A stretch of 64,000 nucleotides of DNA. It comes from JAAURS01 sp044923475 (GTDB lineage: Bacteria; Cyanobacteriota; Cyanobacteriia; Thermosynechococcales; Thermosynechococcaceae). The position numbers and the translations under genes are program-made. Shown in pieces: positions 54,193 to 62,495 of the stretch; the stretch's first letter is position 1, and every line of letters begins with the position of its first letter. The notes under the pieces are model-generated. The model was not told the origin of the DNA and ran no database searches. It saw only the letters and a program-made list of their open reading frames with translations. The stretch lies in assembly GCF_044923475.1 (NCBI RefSeq), contig NZ_CP137338.1, positions 3,348,001-3,412,000 of the forward strand, given 5' to 3'.

Positions 54193-55023
54193 ATGAGAGA
54201 CAAGCAAACCTATTTTAAGATTTTTCAATATTTCTTACTATGCATCTATGGGTTCATAACGTTAGTGCCATTTTTGTGGGCTATTTCGGCCTCGTTCAAG
54301 CCCCTTGCGGAAATCGCGAGCGGAGAGCCGACCTGGATTCCCAAACATTTTACCCTCGACAACTACCGCCAAATTTTTATTAACGAACCTTTATTTGGCC
54401 GCTGGCTCCTTAACAGTCTCGTCATCGGCATTAGCGTCACGCTTTTAAATCTCCTGTGCAATTCAATGGCAGGCTACGCCCTCGCTCGATTGAATTTTAC
54501 AGGACGGCGTTTCTGGTTTTTCTTCGTTTTAGCTGTCCTAGCGGTTCCGGCTCAGATCGTGCTGATTCCAACTTTTTTGATTTTGAAATCGATGGGATGG
54601 CTCAATACCTATCAGGGCGCGATCGTACCGGGCATGGCAAATGCTACATTTATTTTCATGATGCGGCAGTTCTTTGTGAATTTTCCCAAAGAACTGGAAG
54701 AGGCCGCCGCCCTGGATGGGCTAAATCCATTTCAAATCCTTTGGTATATCGTACTACCGCTGGCAAAACCCGCTCTCGCGGCACAAGCTATCTTCGTGTT
54801 TATGGGGAGCTGGAATAATTTCTTACTGCCCGTGGTGATTCTGTTTGACCCAGAGATGTTCACGCTGCCCTTGGGGCTAAACGCATTTAAGGGGCAGTAT
54901 ATTAGCTACTGGAACTACATCATGGCAGCATCTGTCGTCTTCACGCTGCCAGTCTTAGTTTTGTACGGTTTTTTCAATCGCTACTTTATCCGCAATGTAA
55001 CCTTCACCGGCACAAAAGGCTGA
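54193..55023 (+). CDS. Sugar ABC transporter permease, MalG/UgpE type
   Basis: 276 residues, six membrane segments. EAA motif: EEAAALDGLNPFQILWYIVLPLA. The N-terminal TLVPFLWAISASFKPLAEI and the C-terminal LYGFFNRYFIRNVTFTGTKG are standard for the second permease of sugar importers. It is transcribed away from the MalF-type gene, an unusual split for a two-permease transporter, with a shared promoter region at 54110-54192. Confidence 0.9.
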   Translation: MRDKQTYFKIFQYFLLCIYGFITLVPFLWAISASFKPLAEIASGEPTWIPKHFTLDNYRQIFINEPLFGRWLLNSLVIGISVTLLNLLCNSMAGYALARLNFTGRRFWFFFVLAVLAVPAQIVLIPTFLILKSMGWLNTYQGAIVPGMANATFIFMMRQFFVNFPKELEEAAALDGLNPFQILWYIVLPLAKPALAAQAIFVFMGSWNNFLLPVVILFDPEMFTLPLGLNAFKGQYISYWNYIMAASVVFTLPVLVLYGFFNRYFIRNVTFTGTKG

Positions 55024-55101
55024 CGAAAGCATTGCAAAGCTGCACGAGCGATTGAAATGCGATCGCCGATGCAGTTTTTGCCTACAATTGGATGTTTTTG
55101 T

Positions 55102-56355
55102 TTACTTGGCTTTTCTCCCCGAGGTTCTAGGCGTTTTTGCTTTGGTAGGCGTTTTTGCTGCTATCGGGGTTTTTCGAGTTTTTGCTGCTGGACCTTTGGG
55201 TGCTGCCGTTTTGGTCGCAGCATTCGATGTTGATTTAGAGGAATTCCTCGACGTCCCGTTGGATTCGTTCGGCAAGTTCAGCGCTTCCAAACGGTAAGTC
55301 GAGGGTTTGGGCGCTCTTCCCCATAGCTTGTTCTTGACGCCCGTGAGCAAGGCGGTCTTGATTCTTACCCGTTCGGCCTTGAGGTCGGCTGGGCTGAGGT
55401 CGCCGTAGAGGCTCTGAATGATGGTATCGTGGTGCAGATCTTCCCCAGCATAGGATTTAAGAACCGAACGAATTGCCTCCAGTTTCGTGATCCCTTCGTA
55501 TGCAGGCAATAAGGGAAGCGAATTCCGTTTCTTAACGGCTGGCGTTGCCGTCGTTTTTGCCACAGCCGCCTCAGCACCAACTTTATTATTCTGAGCGCGA
55601 GGCTTAGACCCTAGCTGGGATGACTTTCTCGGACTGGGTTGGGTTGTCTCAGTCGCAACGGGTTCTGCTGAGATGGGAGAAGTTTTCTGCTGACCGTTTT
55701 TCTTGCTGCGACCGTTGCCTTTGCTCGTCGATGCATCGATGAGATAGCTGGATGGGGTTGCTGCCTTCTGCCACAGCCCGAGTTTCACCCCTTGATATAA
55801 CAAGGTTTTCAATCTCAAGCGTTCTTTTTTATGCTCGGCTGCGCCGAGGTTTCCAAACAGCGTTTGGGTCAGCGTGTCTATGGTTACTTCTTTACCCCGG
55901 CTGTCGCCTAATACCCGTGCAATGGCATCCAGTCTCTTGAGTCCTTGATAGGCTGGCACGAGCGTCTGGGAGGTACCCTTGCGCGAACTTGGGGCTGATT
56001 TTGGTGCGGCTTTTGGTGCGGCTTGAATTCTTTTCTCCTTGCGCGGTTTGCCAGTGCGGGTTTGACGGGTACGCGGAGAGAAATCTTCTGCTTGAGACGG
56101 TGCTGGCGGTATCGCAGTCGTGTCTTCGGCCTGGGGATGAAGGGCTAGCACTGTAGTTCTTGGTTCGATTTGAACCCGTAGAGAGGAGACTCCCTTAGAT
56201 GGAACTAACTGATTCAGCAACAGGGCATTCACATGGGAAAGTTGTTCTCTGAAGTGTATCGCCTTTGCATCGGCATCGGTAAGCGCTTGCTCGTACTGGG
56301 ATTTCAGAGCAATAAGCTGGTTAGTTAAGACTTGTTCTGTGTTGATTGCAGTCAT
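55102..56355 (-). CDS. Protein with a duplicated domain and a histone-H1-like basic tail
   Basis: 417 residues, function unknown to me. The N-terminus (1-55) is a likely coiled coil. Two homologous domains follow, at about 132-207 (LVPAYQGLKRLDAIARVL ... LWQKAATPSSYLIDA) and 282-358 (LLPAYEGITKLEAIRSVL ... LWGRAPKPSTYRLEA). They share about 35 of 77 residues by hand alignment, including LFGNL/LYGDL and RxKTxL. Their helix-rich pattern ending in an LW...Y strand suggests a winged-helix fold. The linkers and the last 50 residues are rich in Lys, Ala, Thr and Pro, much like histone H1 tails. A DNA- or chromatin-like binding role is inferred. No homologue of known function comes to mind. Confidence 0.75.
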   Translation of the reverse strand: MTAINTEQVLTNQLIALKSQYEQALTDADAKAIHFREQLSHVNALLLNQLVPSKGVSSLRVQIEPRTTVLALHPQAEDTTAIPPAPSQAEDFSPRTRQTRTGKPRKEKRIQAAPKAAPKSAPSSRKGTSQTLVPAYQGLKRLDAIARVLGDSRGKEVTIDTLTQTLFGNLGAAEHKKERLRLKTLLYQGVKLGLWQKAATPSSYLIDASTSKGNGRSKKNGQQKTSPISAEPVATETTQPSPRKSSQLGSKPRAQNNKVGAEAAVAKTTATPAVKKRNSLPLLPAYEGITKLEAIRSVLKSYAGEDLHHDTIIQSLYGDLSPADLKAERVRIKTALLTGVKNKLWGRAPKPSTYRLEALNLPNESNGTSRNSSKSTSNAATKTAAPKGPAAKTRKTPIAAKTPTKAKTPRTSGRKAK

Positions 56356-56553
56356 TTTCTACAATTAATGGAAATTTACTTGTTCTTATATCCTATTTCA
56401 CGTTTGGGGAAAAATATAACTTTTTTAGAATATACGATCTTTTTATTTCTATTTGTTTCTATGGCACGATCGATATCTCAACTGTTTGTGTGTGAATATT
56501 GCGGGCAGTTCTTCTTTACAGATCGCCTCAATCCTTTTATTTTCAACACCTTC

Positions 56554-56573
56554 GCGCTGCTCGCGAGCAGCGC
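56554..56573. repeat. Perfect 20-bp palindrome
   Basis: GCGCTGCTCGCGAGCAGCGC, exact, in the gap between the duplicated-domain gene and the P-type ATPase remnant. It can form a very stable hairpin. It is not followed by a T-run on either strand, so it is more a repeat scar or a protein site than a terminator. Confidence 0.6.
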
Positions 56574-56604
56574 TGCATGGGGAGAGCCGAACTGCTAGCA
56601 GCCA

Positions 56605-57198
56605 ATGCGCTCTAACTCATTTGCCACTCTATATAGTTATCGACCGATGAGTGGCGATCGCCCGAGATTATTCTGTGGCCATCTCTCACAATTTCCTCAT
56701 AGGGTTTTCCTTTTAGACTCAAACACTAGAAGTGGTCTTTCACGCCTCAGGAAGTTCTACTGGGGACTTTCTGAAGCTAAAGCAGCGCAACGGCTCAAAC
56801 ACTATGGAGCCAGTGAATTATCGGAACCGCCCCGGCGATCGCTCTTCCTAGGCGTCACGATGGTGACGGGGGATTGCGGGTTGACCGCCAAGGCGATCGC
56901 CCATCAGATCGGGTTGGCAGACCGGAAGGTGAGGGTGGTGACGGGAGAAAACCTGAGGCACCTCTGCGACACGCAACTGCGGCGCATGTTGCAACATCCG
57001 TCGGGGTTAGTATTTGCGCGGATGCTACCGGAGCAAAAATTGCGATTGGCGCAGGCGTACAAAGATTTGGGCTATATTGCGTTATGCTTCGCGGACAAAA
57101 GGGACCGCACGATCGAGCGTACCTTAGCTTTCAACTCTCGCTCGCTGAAATCATTACAAAAGAAAAACAGCCATGACTTTACAATTCCGATGTCATGA
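56605..57198 (+). pseudogene. Remnant of a cation-transporting P-type ATPase with a large internal deletion
   Basis: A 197-residue open frame. Residues 53-80 (GLSEAKAAQRLKHYGASELS, then EPPRRS) are the cation-ATPase N-terminal domain. They are followed at once by residues 86-157 from the phosphorylation/nucleotide-binding part (MVTGDCGLTAKAIAHQIGL, VVTGENL, SGLVFARMLPEQKLRLAQAY, KDLG). In an intact enzyme hundreds of residues lie between, including the membrane helices, the actuator domain and the DKTGT site. The sequence then loses homology where TGDGVNDAP should come. The first 50 residues and last 40 do not resemble the family. Not functional as a pump. Confidence 0.8.
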
Positions 57199-57243
57199 CT
57201 GCTGATTCGTTTGCTAAATATTTTGAGGTCCGGGCATTACGAT

Positions 57244-57942
57244 CTAAACCCTCGCCAACTCGGGCTCGGGCCGCTTGCTGCTGCGGATAGAGCGAATCGC
57301 CTCAGCGTAGTCCGGCGTATTAAAGACCGCAGACCCAGCGACGATCGCATTGGCTCCGGCTTCCAAAACCTGCCAAGTATTAGCGCCTTTGAGGCCCCCA
57401 TCCACCTCGATCCAGGGATCGAGCCCGCGTTCGTCGCACATTTGACGGAGCTGACGAATCTTAGGAACCACGCCTGGAATAAAACTTTGGCCTCCAAACC
57501 CAGGATTCACGCTCATGATCAGCACGAGATCGCACAGATCTAAAACATACTCAATTTGATCTAAAGAACTACCGGGATTCAGAACCACCCCAGCCATTTT
57601 GCCCAGCTCCTTAATTTGGCCTAAAGTGCGGTGGAGGTGAGTGGTGGCGCTGGCTTCCGCATGCACCGAAATAATATCTGCCCCCGCCTTGGCAAAATCT
57701 GCCACGTACCGCTCCGGCTCCACGATCATGAGGTGAACGTCCAGGGGCTTTTTGGTAACTGGACGCAGCGCTTCCACGATCAGCGGCCCGATCGTAATAT
57801 TGGGGACAAACCTTCCGTCCATCACATCCACATGGATCCAATCCGCTCCCGCCTCGTCCACCGCGCGGACATCCTCTCCCAAATGGCTGAAATCTGCGGA
57901 CAAAATCGAAGGCGAAATGACAATAGGCTTGGTGGAAGTCAT
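57244..57942 (-). CDS. rpe: Ribulose-phosphate 3-epimerase
   Basis: 232 residues. It interconverts ribulose 5-phosphate and xylulose 5-phosphate in the Calvin cycle and the pentose phosphate pathway. Motifs: ISPSILSADFSHLGE, DWIHVDVMDGRFVPNITIGP, LDVHLMIVEPERY, VLIMSVNPGFGGQSF, IEVDGGLKGANT and the phosphate-binding VAGSAVF. It is divergent from ccmK3, 171 bases apart. The product xylulose 5-phosphate is also the substrate of the phosphoketolase at 39.6 kb. Confidence 0.95.
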   Translation of the reverse strand: MTSTKPIVISPSILSADFSHLGEDVRAVDEAGADWIHVDVMDGRFVPNITIGPLIVEALRPVTKKPLDVHLMIVEPERYVADFAKAGADIISVHAEASATTHLHRTLGQIKELGKMAGVVLNPGSSLDQIEYVLDLCDLVLIMSVNPGFGGQSFIPGVVPKIRQLRQMCDERGLDPWIEVDGGLKGANTWQVLEAGANAIVAGSAVFNTPDYAEAIRSIRSSKRPEPELARV

Positions 57943-58113
57943 GGTTTTAATGGGTTCTCTTAAAGGGCGGTGCAGAAGAAACGCGACACGATCGATTTAC
58001 TGTAGTCAGTTTAACAAAATCTTTAAAAATCCCCTAGACATCCTGTCAGATTTTCCGTACCCGCGCTCCAATAACCCCTATAATTGGTCTTGCCCATTTG
58101 AAACGTAAAATCT

Positions 58114-58428
58114 ATGCCCCAGGCCGTTGGAGTTATTCAGACCGTTGGGTTTCCTCCTGTATTGGCCGCTGCGGATGCCATGGTCAAGGCAGGTGCTGTA
58201 ACGCTTGTATACTACGGCCTAGCAGAGCGAGCAGAATTTCTGGTGGCCGTTCGGGGACACGTATCAGAGGTAACGCGAGCCGTTGAAGCTGGCGTTAAGG
58301 CAGGAGAGGAAACCCCTGGCGGCATTGTAGTGAGTCACTACATTGTGCCAAATCCTCCTGAGAACGTAGAGAGCGTTTTGCCCATCCACTTTACCGAAGA
58401 GGTTGAAGATTTTCGATTTAGCCTTTAA
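58114..58428 (+). CDS. ccmK3: Carboxysome shell protein CcmK3-type (BMC domain)
   Basis: 104 residues. A single BMC domain that forms hexagonal tiles of the carboxysome shell. It starts AVGVIQTVGFPPVLAAADAM, and the ERAEFLVAVRGHVSEV region together with the acidic C-terminus (EEVEDFRFSL) fits CcmK3 rather than CcmK1/2. CcmK3 cannot always assemble alone and is known to form mixed hexamers with CcmK4. The usual pore motif KIGS is replaced by the LAERAE region. It is followed 61 bases later by ccmK4; the pair is away from any main ccm operon, as in other cyanobacteria. Confidence 0.9.
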   Translation: MPQAVGVIQTVGFPPVLAAADAMVKAGAVTLVYYGLAERAEFLVAVRGHVSEVTRAVEAGVKAGEETPGGIVVSHYIVPNPPENVESVLPIHFTEEVEDFRFSL

Positions 58429-58489
58429 GCTTAGTCCGTCGATTTTGTCAGTCTAGAAGCCCCCAGTATCCCTTCAGGAGTTAATTGCA

Positions 58490-58858
58490 ATGTCGAATTC
58501 AGTGCCTTCCCAGCAGGCGGTCGGATCGTTAGAAACAAAAGGTTTTCCGGCAGTATTGGCAGCTTCGGATGCCATGTTGAAGGCGGGTCGGGTTACTTTG
58601 GTTGGCTATCTCCGTGCCGGAAGCGCGCGTTTTACCGTGAACATTCGCGGCGATGTGTCTGAGGTCAAGCAAGCGATGGCAGCGGGGGTCGATGTAGTTG
58701 AGAAGGTTTACGGCGGCGTCCTTGAAACCTGGGTGATCATTCCTCGACCCCATGAAAACGTCGAGCGCGTTTTGCCCATTGGTTATACGGAAGAAGTAGA
58801 AGAGTTTCGGCAAGAAACGCAGGGCGTAAATTTTAGGGCGCTCGGTCCTTCCAGGTAG
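58490..58858 (+). CDS. ccmK4: Carboxysome shell protein CcmK4-type (BMC domain)
   Basis: 122 residues. BMC domain with AVGSLETKGFPAVLAASDAM, RAGSARFTVNIRGDVSEVK and VLPIGYTEEVEEF. The pore loop RAGS and the longer C-terminal tail fit CcmK4. AGGAG precedes the ATG. Co-transcribed with ccmK3 and stopped by the terminator at 58896. A 12-base tandem duplication (CCAGGTAGCATC twice) spans its stop codon. Confidence 0.9.
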   Translation: MSNSVPSQQAVGSLETKGFPAVLAASDAMLKAGRVTLVGYLRAGSARFTVNIRGDVSEVKQAMAAGVDVVEKVYGGVLETWVIIPRPHENVERVLPIGYTEEVEEFRQETQGVNFRALGPSR

Positions 58859-58895
58859 CATCCCAGGTAGCATCTCAGTCATCTTTAATTGCAAG

Positions 58896-58925
58896 GCGTC
58901 CCGCGATCGAGCGCGGGACGCTTTC
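58896..58925 (+). terminator. Rho-independent terminator of ccmK3-ccmK4
   Basis: GCGTCCCGCG (58896-58905) and CGCGGGACGC (58912-58921) form a perfect 10-bp stem with a 6-base loop, followed by TTTCT. It lies about 40 bases after the ccmK4 stop and is also close to the convergent SLH gene end. Confidence 0.8.
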
Positions 58926-58945
58926 TATGTTGCTTGCTTTATTAC

Positions 58946-60220
58946 TTATTTAGAAGCAGGAGGGGTTGCAGGTTTAGATACAGGAGGGGTTGCAGGAGGC
59001 TTTGCAGGAGTAGGAGTAGGCTTAGAAGTAGGAGGGGTTGCAGAAGTCTTCAGGCAGTTTAAAGTCCGCAGGGTTGCTGCGGCTGAGTAATTCCGAAACG
59101 CGGGGGCATTAGGGGCAAAGGCTTTCCCTGCTTCATTAAAGGGAGATGCGACCCCGCAATAGGTAGACATTTGCGTAATTAAGTCTGCGGCCCAATGCCC
59201 TGTTATATCTTCAAAGGCAAAGGCTGCTTGGGTCGGCGCTAAAGTGGTGGGCTGCTTTTTGAGCGTTTTGGCATACTCCGCAGATCGCTTTAGCACAGCC
59301 AACAATTCTGCACGAGTGACAGGCTTTTCGGGGGCAAAGGTGCCGTCTTGGTACCCAGTCACAATTTTGTTATCGCGAGCAAAAGCAATTTTAGCTGCAC
59401 TCCAACGCTTTAAATCCACATCTGGGTAAGGATTGGTCGTCGCGGCAGCGGGTACCGCAAGCTGGATACCTGGCAGCGTCTTGAGCGCTTCTAGAACCAT
59501 TGATACAAGCTGTTCTCTGGTCAGCGGCGTTTGGGGACGGAAGGTATTGTCTTGGAACCCCGCAATAAATTTAAGCCCCACCGCATCTTTAATCTCTTTG
59601 AGATATACATCCCCCGCAACATCGCCGAAGGGTAGGGCATCGCCATCGTCACGGGTGAGATAGACGTGACCCAACACTTTTTCTTTTGCGGGTTCTTTCT
59701 CTTTTGCGGGTGTGGTAAAGGTGCGTTTGGAAAAATACCAGCCCGGATCGAGCTGGATTTTAGCAAAGTCCCTAACCATTCCGTTGGTGCGGCCAATTTC
59801 AATTTCAGGGTCTTTGGAATCGTCGGGGGAGCCGACTAGGACCATATCGTTATTGCGGTAACGAATGCGAAGGGTATATTTGCCTCCCAAGTCTTGCCCA
59901 TTCATGCGGATGGAAAAGCCGTTGGCGTCAGTGCTGCGCCCGCAAATTCCAGTGAAGTTGAACTTGAGTAAGAGCGGGTCTACAATGACGGGCTGACTGC
60001 CGCTTTCGCTCCAACATTGCTGTTTGTCGGTGATTTGTTCTAAGACGAGGAGTTGGTGTGCGTTTTGGCCGAGGGGCTGGGCGATTGCGATAAATTTAGA
60101 TTGGTCTACTGTTTTTTGACCGAAAACCGCAGCTAAAGCAGGCCCAGGGGGGAATGATGCTGCGACCAATCCCGCGCTCAAAGTGGCAAAAATGGGAAAA
60201 CAGGGGGTAGGAACGTGCAT
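58946..60220 (-). CDS. Secreted DUF3747 protein with SLH domains
   Basis: 424 residues. Signal peptide about 1-30 (cleavage near ALA). About 31-190 is the DUF3747 region typical of cyanobacteria (KFIAIAQPLGQNAHQLLVLE, NFTGICGRSTDANGFS). Three SLH domains follow: about 198-246 (ending FRPQTPLTREQLVSM), 264-320 (IVTGYQDGTFAPEKPVTRAE) and a decayed third (336-392). The tail is Pro/Thr/Ser-rich, coded by repeated AGGAGGGGTTGCAG units (58950-59045). It should sit on the cell wall, tethered by its SLH domains. Convergent with ccmK4; its stop lies only 25 bases beyond that gene's terminator stem. Confidence 0.87.
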   Translation of the reverse strand: MHVPTPCFPIFATLSAGLVAASFPPGPALAAVFGQKTVDQSKFIAIAQPLGQNAHQLLVLEQITDKQQCWSESGSQPVIVDPLLLKFNFTGICGRSTDANGFSIRMNGQDLGGKYTLRIRYRNNDMVLVGSPDDSKDPEIEIGRTNGMVRDFAKIQLDPGWYFSKRTFTTPAKEKEPAKEKVLGHVYLTRDDGDALPFGDVAGDVYLKEIKDAVGLKFIAGFQDNTFRPQTPLTREQLVSMVLEALKTLPGIQLAVPAAATTNPYPDVDLKRWSAAKIAFARDNKIVTGYQDGTFAPEKPVTRAELLAVLKRSAEYAKTLKKQPTTLAPTQAAFAFEDITGHWAADLITQMSTYCGVASPFNEAGKAFAPNAPAFRNYSAAATLRTLNCLKTSATPPTSKPTPTPAKPPATPPVSKPATPPASK

Positions 60221-60369
60221 TATTAAATTCTTAAACGCGAAGGGATGAATAGGGGGAAGACAAAGGCTCGGACATCGATGTCGATGATTCAGTCGTGTTG
60301 ATACTACAGTCGTTTAGCGAAATTGCCAAGTTCCCGATGGGAAACGCAATCGATTGAGATCCCTAACGG

Positions 60370-61452
60370 TCAAATTTCTGCCCTTTGACCGGAGGTTGCA
60401 TCGTCCGCCGAACTCAAGATAACGGGAGAGGATTTAACCCTCAATTGTTCGATGGTGCCCTGAATGGTTCCCGCGATCGGAATGGCTAAAATTACCCCTA
60501 GTACGCCAGCAATACGCGCCCCCAACAACAATGCGACAAAAATCCAGATGGGGTTGAGTCCAGTAATTCGCCCCAACAAGCGAGGAGATATGACATTGTC
60601 TTTGAACTGCTGCAGCGAGATTGCTGTGAGGGCGACCCAAAATGCAGGCCAAACCCCTTGGAGTAGCGCCAGGAGCGTGACCAGCCCAATCCCGAGCGTC
60701 GCTCCAATAAAAGGAATGAGATTTGACAACCCCACTAGCAATGCAAATAACAGCGCAAACTTAATCTGTAGCAGCAAAAAAATGGGGGTTAGCCCTAGCA
60801 ACATAAATAGCGCCAGCAAAAACTGACTGATAAAAAATTGTCGGAGATTGAACTGAAGCGATCGATCCAAAGCAGACCCGAGTTTAGTCGGGAGCACATC
60901 CACCAATCCGCGCCACATCCGCTGGCCGTACAGCAACATGTAAACGGCCAAGATCAGAATGAAAATCGTGTCGAGCAATCTGCCCAACGTACCGATCGCC
61001 AGACCAGGCAACCACGACACGAGGGTTTGGGTGATCTGCTCTAGCTGACGGATGAATTGATTGAGATCGACTTTCAAACCGTGGCTGAGCACGAACTTTC
61101 GAAGCCAAGATAACTGCTGTCCGGCACCATCTACCCAGTTTGGCAGTAAAGCCAAAAGCTGATTGGCCTGGTCGATGACCAAAGGGATGACCGTAAAGCC
61201 AAGCAGACCGACTCCCGATACTACTGCCGCTAACACCATTAAAATTGCGGGCAGTCGATTCACCTTCCGTTGGGTGAGCCAATGGACCGGATAGCTCAGC
61301 AAAATTGCCAGAATTGCAGCCACGAGCACGATGGTAATCACCTGCTCGAAATACTGAAAAACCTGCCCGAGCACCCAAAAATTCAGAAATAAAATTGGTC
61401 CGCTCAGACCCCAGACTAAATACTGTCGATAGATGTCTGAATCTTTCCGCAT
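60370..61452 (-). CDS. AI-2E/PerM-family membrane transporter
   Basis: 360 residues from the ATG at 61452 with AAGGA 11 bases before it; a TTG at 61494 is possible. About eight membrane segments with the family's central hydrophilic loop. Conserved blocks include FVALLLGARIAGVLGVILAI near the C-terminus and LIPFIGATLGIG in the middle. Members are called autoinducer-2 exporters after one E. coli protein, but some are Na+/H+ antiporters; the substrate here is unknown. Divergent from the Psb32 homologue. Confidence 0.85.
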   Translation of the reverse strand: MRKDSDIYRQYLVWGLSGPILFLNFWVLGQVFQYFEQVITIVLVAAILAILLSYPVHWLTQRKVNRLPAILMVLAAVVSGVGLLGFTVIPLVIDQANQLLALLPNWVDGAGQQLSWLRKFVLSHGLKVDLNQFIRQLEQITQTLVSWLPGLAIGTLGRLLDTIFILILAVYMLLYGQRMWRGLVDVLPTKLGSALDRSLQFNLRQFFISQFLLALFMLLGLTPIFLLLQIKFALLFALLVGLSNLIPFIGATLGIGLVTLLALLQGVWPAFWVALTAISLQQFKDNVISPRLLGRITGLNPIWIFVALLLGARIAGVLGVILAIPIAGTIQGTIEQLRVKSSPVILSSADDATSGQRAEI

Positions 61453-61634
61453 GAATCGATCTGTCCTTGAAAGTCTTTCAGCGAATCGAGGCAAACACTG
61501 GGCGCAGAGCGATCGCCTCGGTTGAGAATGAGCGCGAATACGTGAATTGCTCTGATTTTAGGGCACAACGCCCCTCCTCGCCGTGCCGCAACAAGATAGG
61601 ATGTTGGGGAAAATGAATCGCACGGGTGAAATTT

Positions 61635-62348
61635 ATGGCCGGACCGATCTATCCTCACTGGCATTGGCGTAAGGTCTTGCGTCAGTGCTCGATTGTATTG
61701 GTAGCAACGCTACTAATGTTACCCGTGGCAATGGGGTCGGCGATCGCCACGGGGATTGCAGACGTACCCTTGGTCCGAGCGGGTAGCCCGACCAAATTGA
61801 TCGACCAAGGAGAAGTGTTGAGCTTACTCAACAAAAATGCGCTAGACAAAAAGCTGACCAAGCTGGCCGAAACGACGGGCAACGAAGTTCGATTTGTCAC
61901 CATCCGGCGCTTCGACTACGGATTAACGGCCCCCACCTTTACGAACGAACTCTTCGAACGCTGGTTTCCCACGCCTGAAACCCAGGCCAAACAGACCCTC
62001 ATTCTATTGGATACTCAAACTAAAACCACTGGCATTCGCACTGGAGATGAGGTCAAGCGCATCATGACCGATGATGTCGCCCAGAGTATTGCCGAAGAAA
62101 CAATGCTCCCCCCTATCCGAGAGGGCAACTACAATCAAGGGTTTTTAGATGCGGCCAATCGCCTCTCTTTAGTGCTCTCTGGCGAATCAGACCCAGGCCC
62201 TCCTGAAATTAAAGTGGTTGAGGTTGAAAGTACCTTTACCAAAGCCGAAGAAACAGATGATAAAAGCGCCAGCATTATCGTAGTAGTGCTGCTCCTGGCA
62301 GCTACCATTATCCCGATGGCTACCTATTATTGGTACCAGCGCGACTGA
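61635..62348 (+). CDS. psb32: TPM-domain protein, Psb32 homologue
   Basis: 237 residues from ATG 61635, with GGGTG at suitable distance; GTG 61626 is an alternative. A signal peptide (about 10-40, core LVATLLMLPVAMGSAIA) leads to a lumen-facing TPM domain (about 50-185) with VLSLLNKNALDKKLTKLAET, NELFERWF and TLILLDTQTKTTGIRTGDE, then an acidic linker and a C-terminal membrane helix (about 210-232). The plant and cyanobacterial homologues (TLP18.3/Psb32) help repair and protect photosystem II. It looks full length. Confidence 0.85.
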   Translation: MAGPIYPHWHWRKVLRQCSIVLVATLLMLPVAMGSAIATGIADVPLVRAGSPTKLIDQGEVLSLLNKNALDKKLTKLAETTGNEVRFVTIRRFDYGLTAPTFTNELFERWFPTPETQAKQTLILLDTQTKTTGIRTGDEVKRIMTDDVAQSIAEETMLPPIREGNYNQGFLDAANRLSLVLSGESDPGPPEIKVVEVESTFTKAEETDDKSASIIVVVLLLAATIIPMATYYWYQRD

Positions 62349-62385
62349 ACCGCGATCGAACTGCGACTAAATCCAGACTAAATTC

Positions 62386-62463
62386 TAAATTAGGCTATTC
62401 CCGGAATAGAAACTACCAACCATTCTGGAGGGGCGCACATACGTTGCGCCCCTACTCGGTGTT
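62386..62463. repeat. Dispersed intergenic repeat, copy 2 (inverted relative to 48077-48149)
   Basis: Starting at AAATTAGGCTATTCCCG and running through AATAGAAACTACCAACCATT to the hairpin AGGGGCGCA...TTGCGCCCCT and CGGTGTT, it matches the reverse complement of 48077-48149 almost throughout; the hairpin loop differs (CATACG). It lies between the Psb32 gene and the end of the GAF gene. Confidence 0.85.
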
Positions 62464-62495
62464 CTCTTTTCTAGAAATTGCCGTATTACAAGGCG

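Noticed and set aside
58946..59045. Frameshift or assembly error in the repeated 3' end of the SLH gene
   Set aside because: The AGGAGGGGTTGCAG repeats are in frame and encode a Pro-rich tail common in secreted cyanobacterial proteins.
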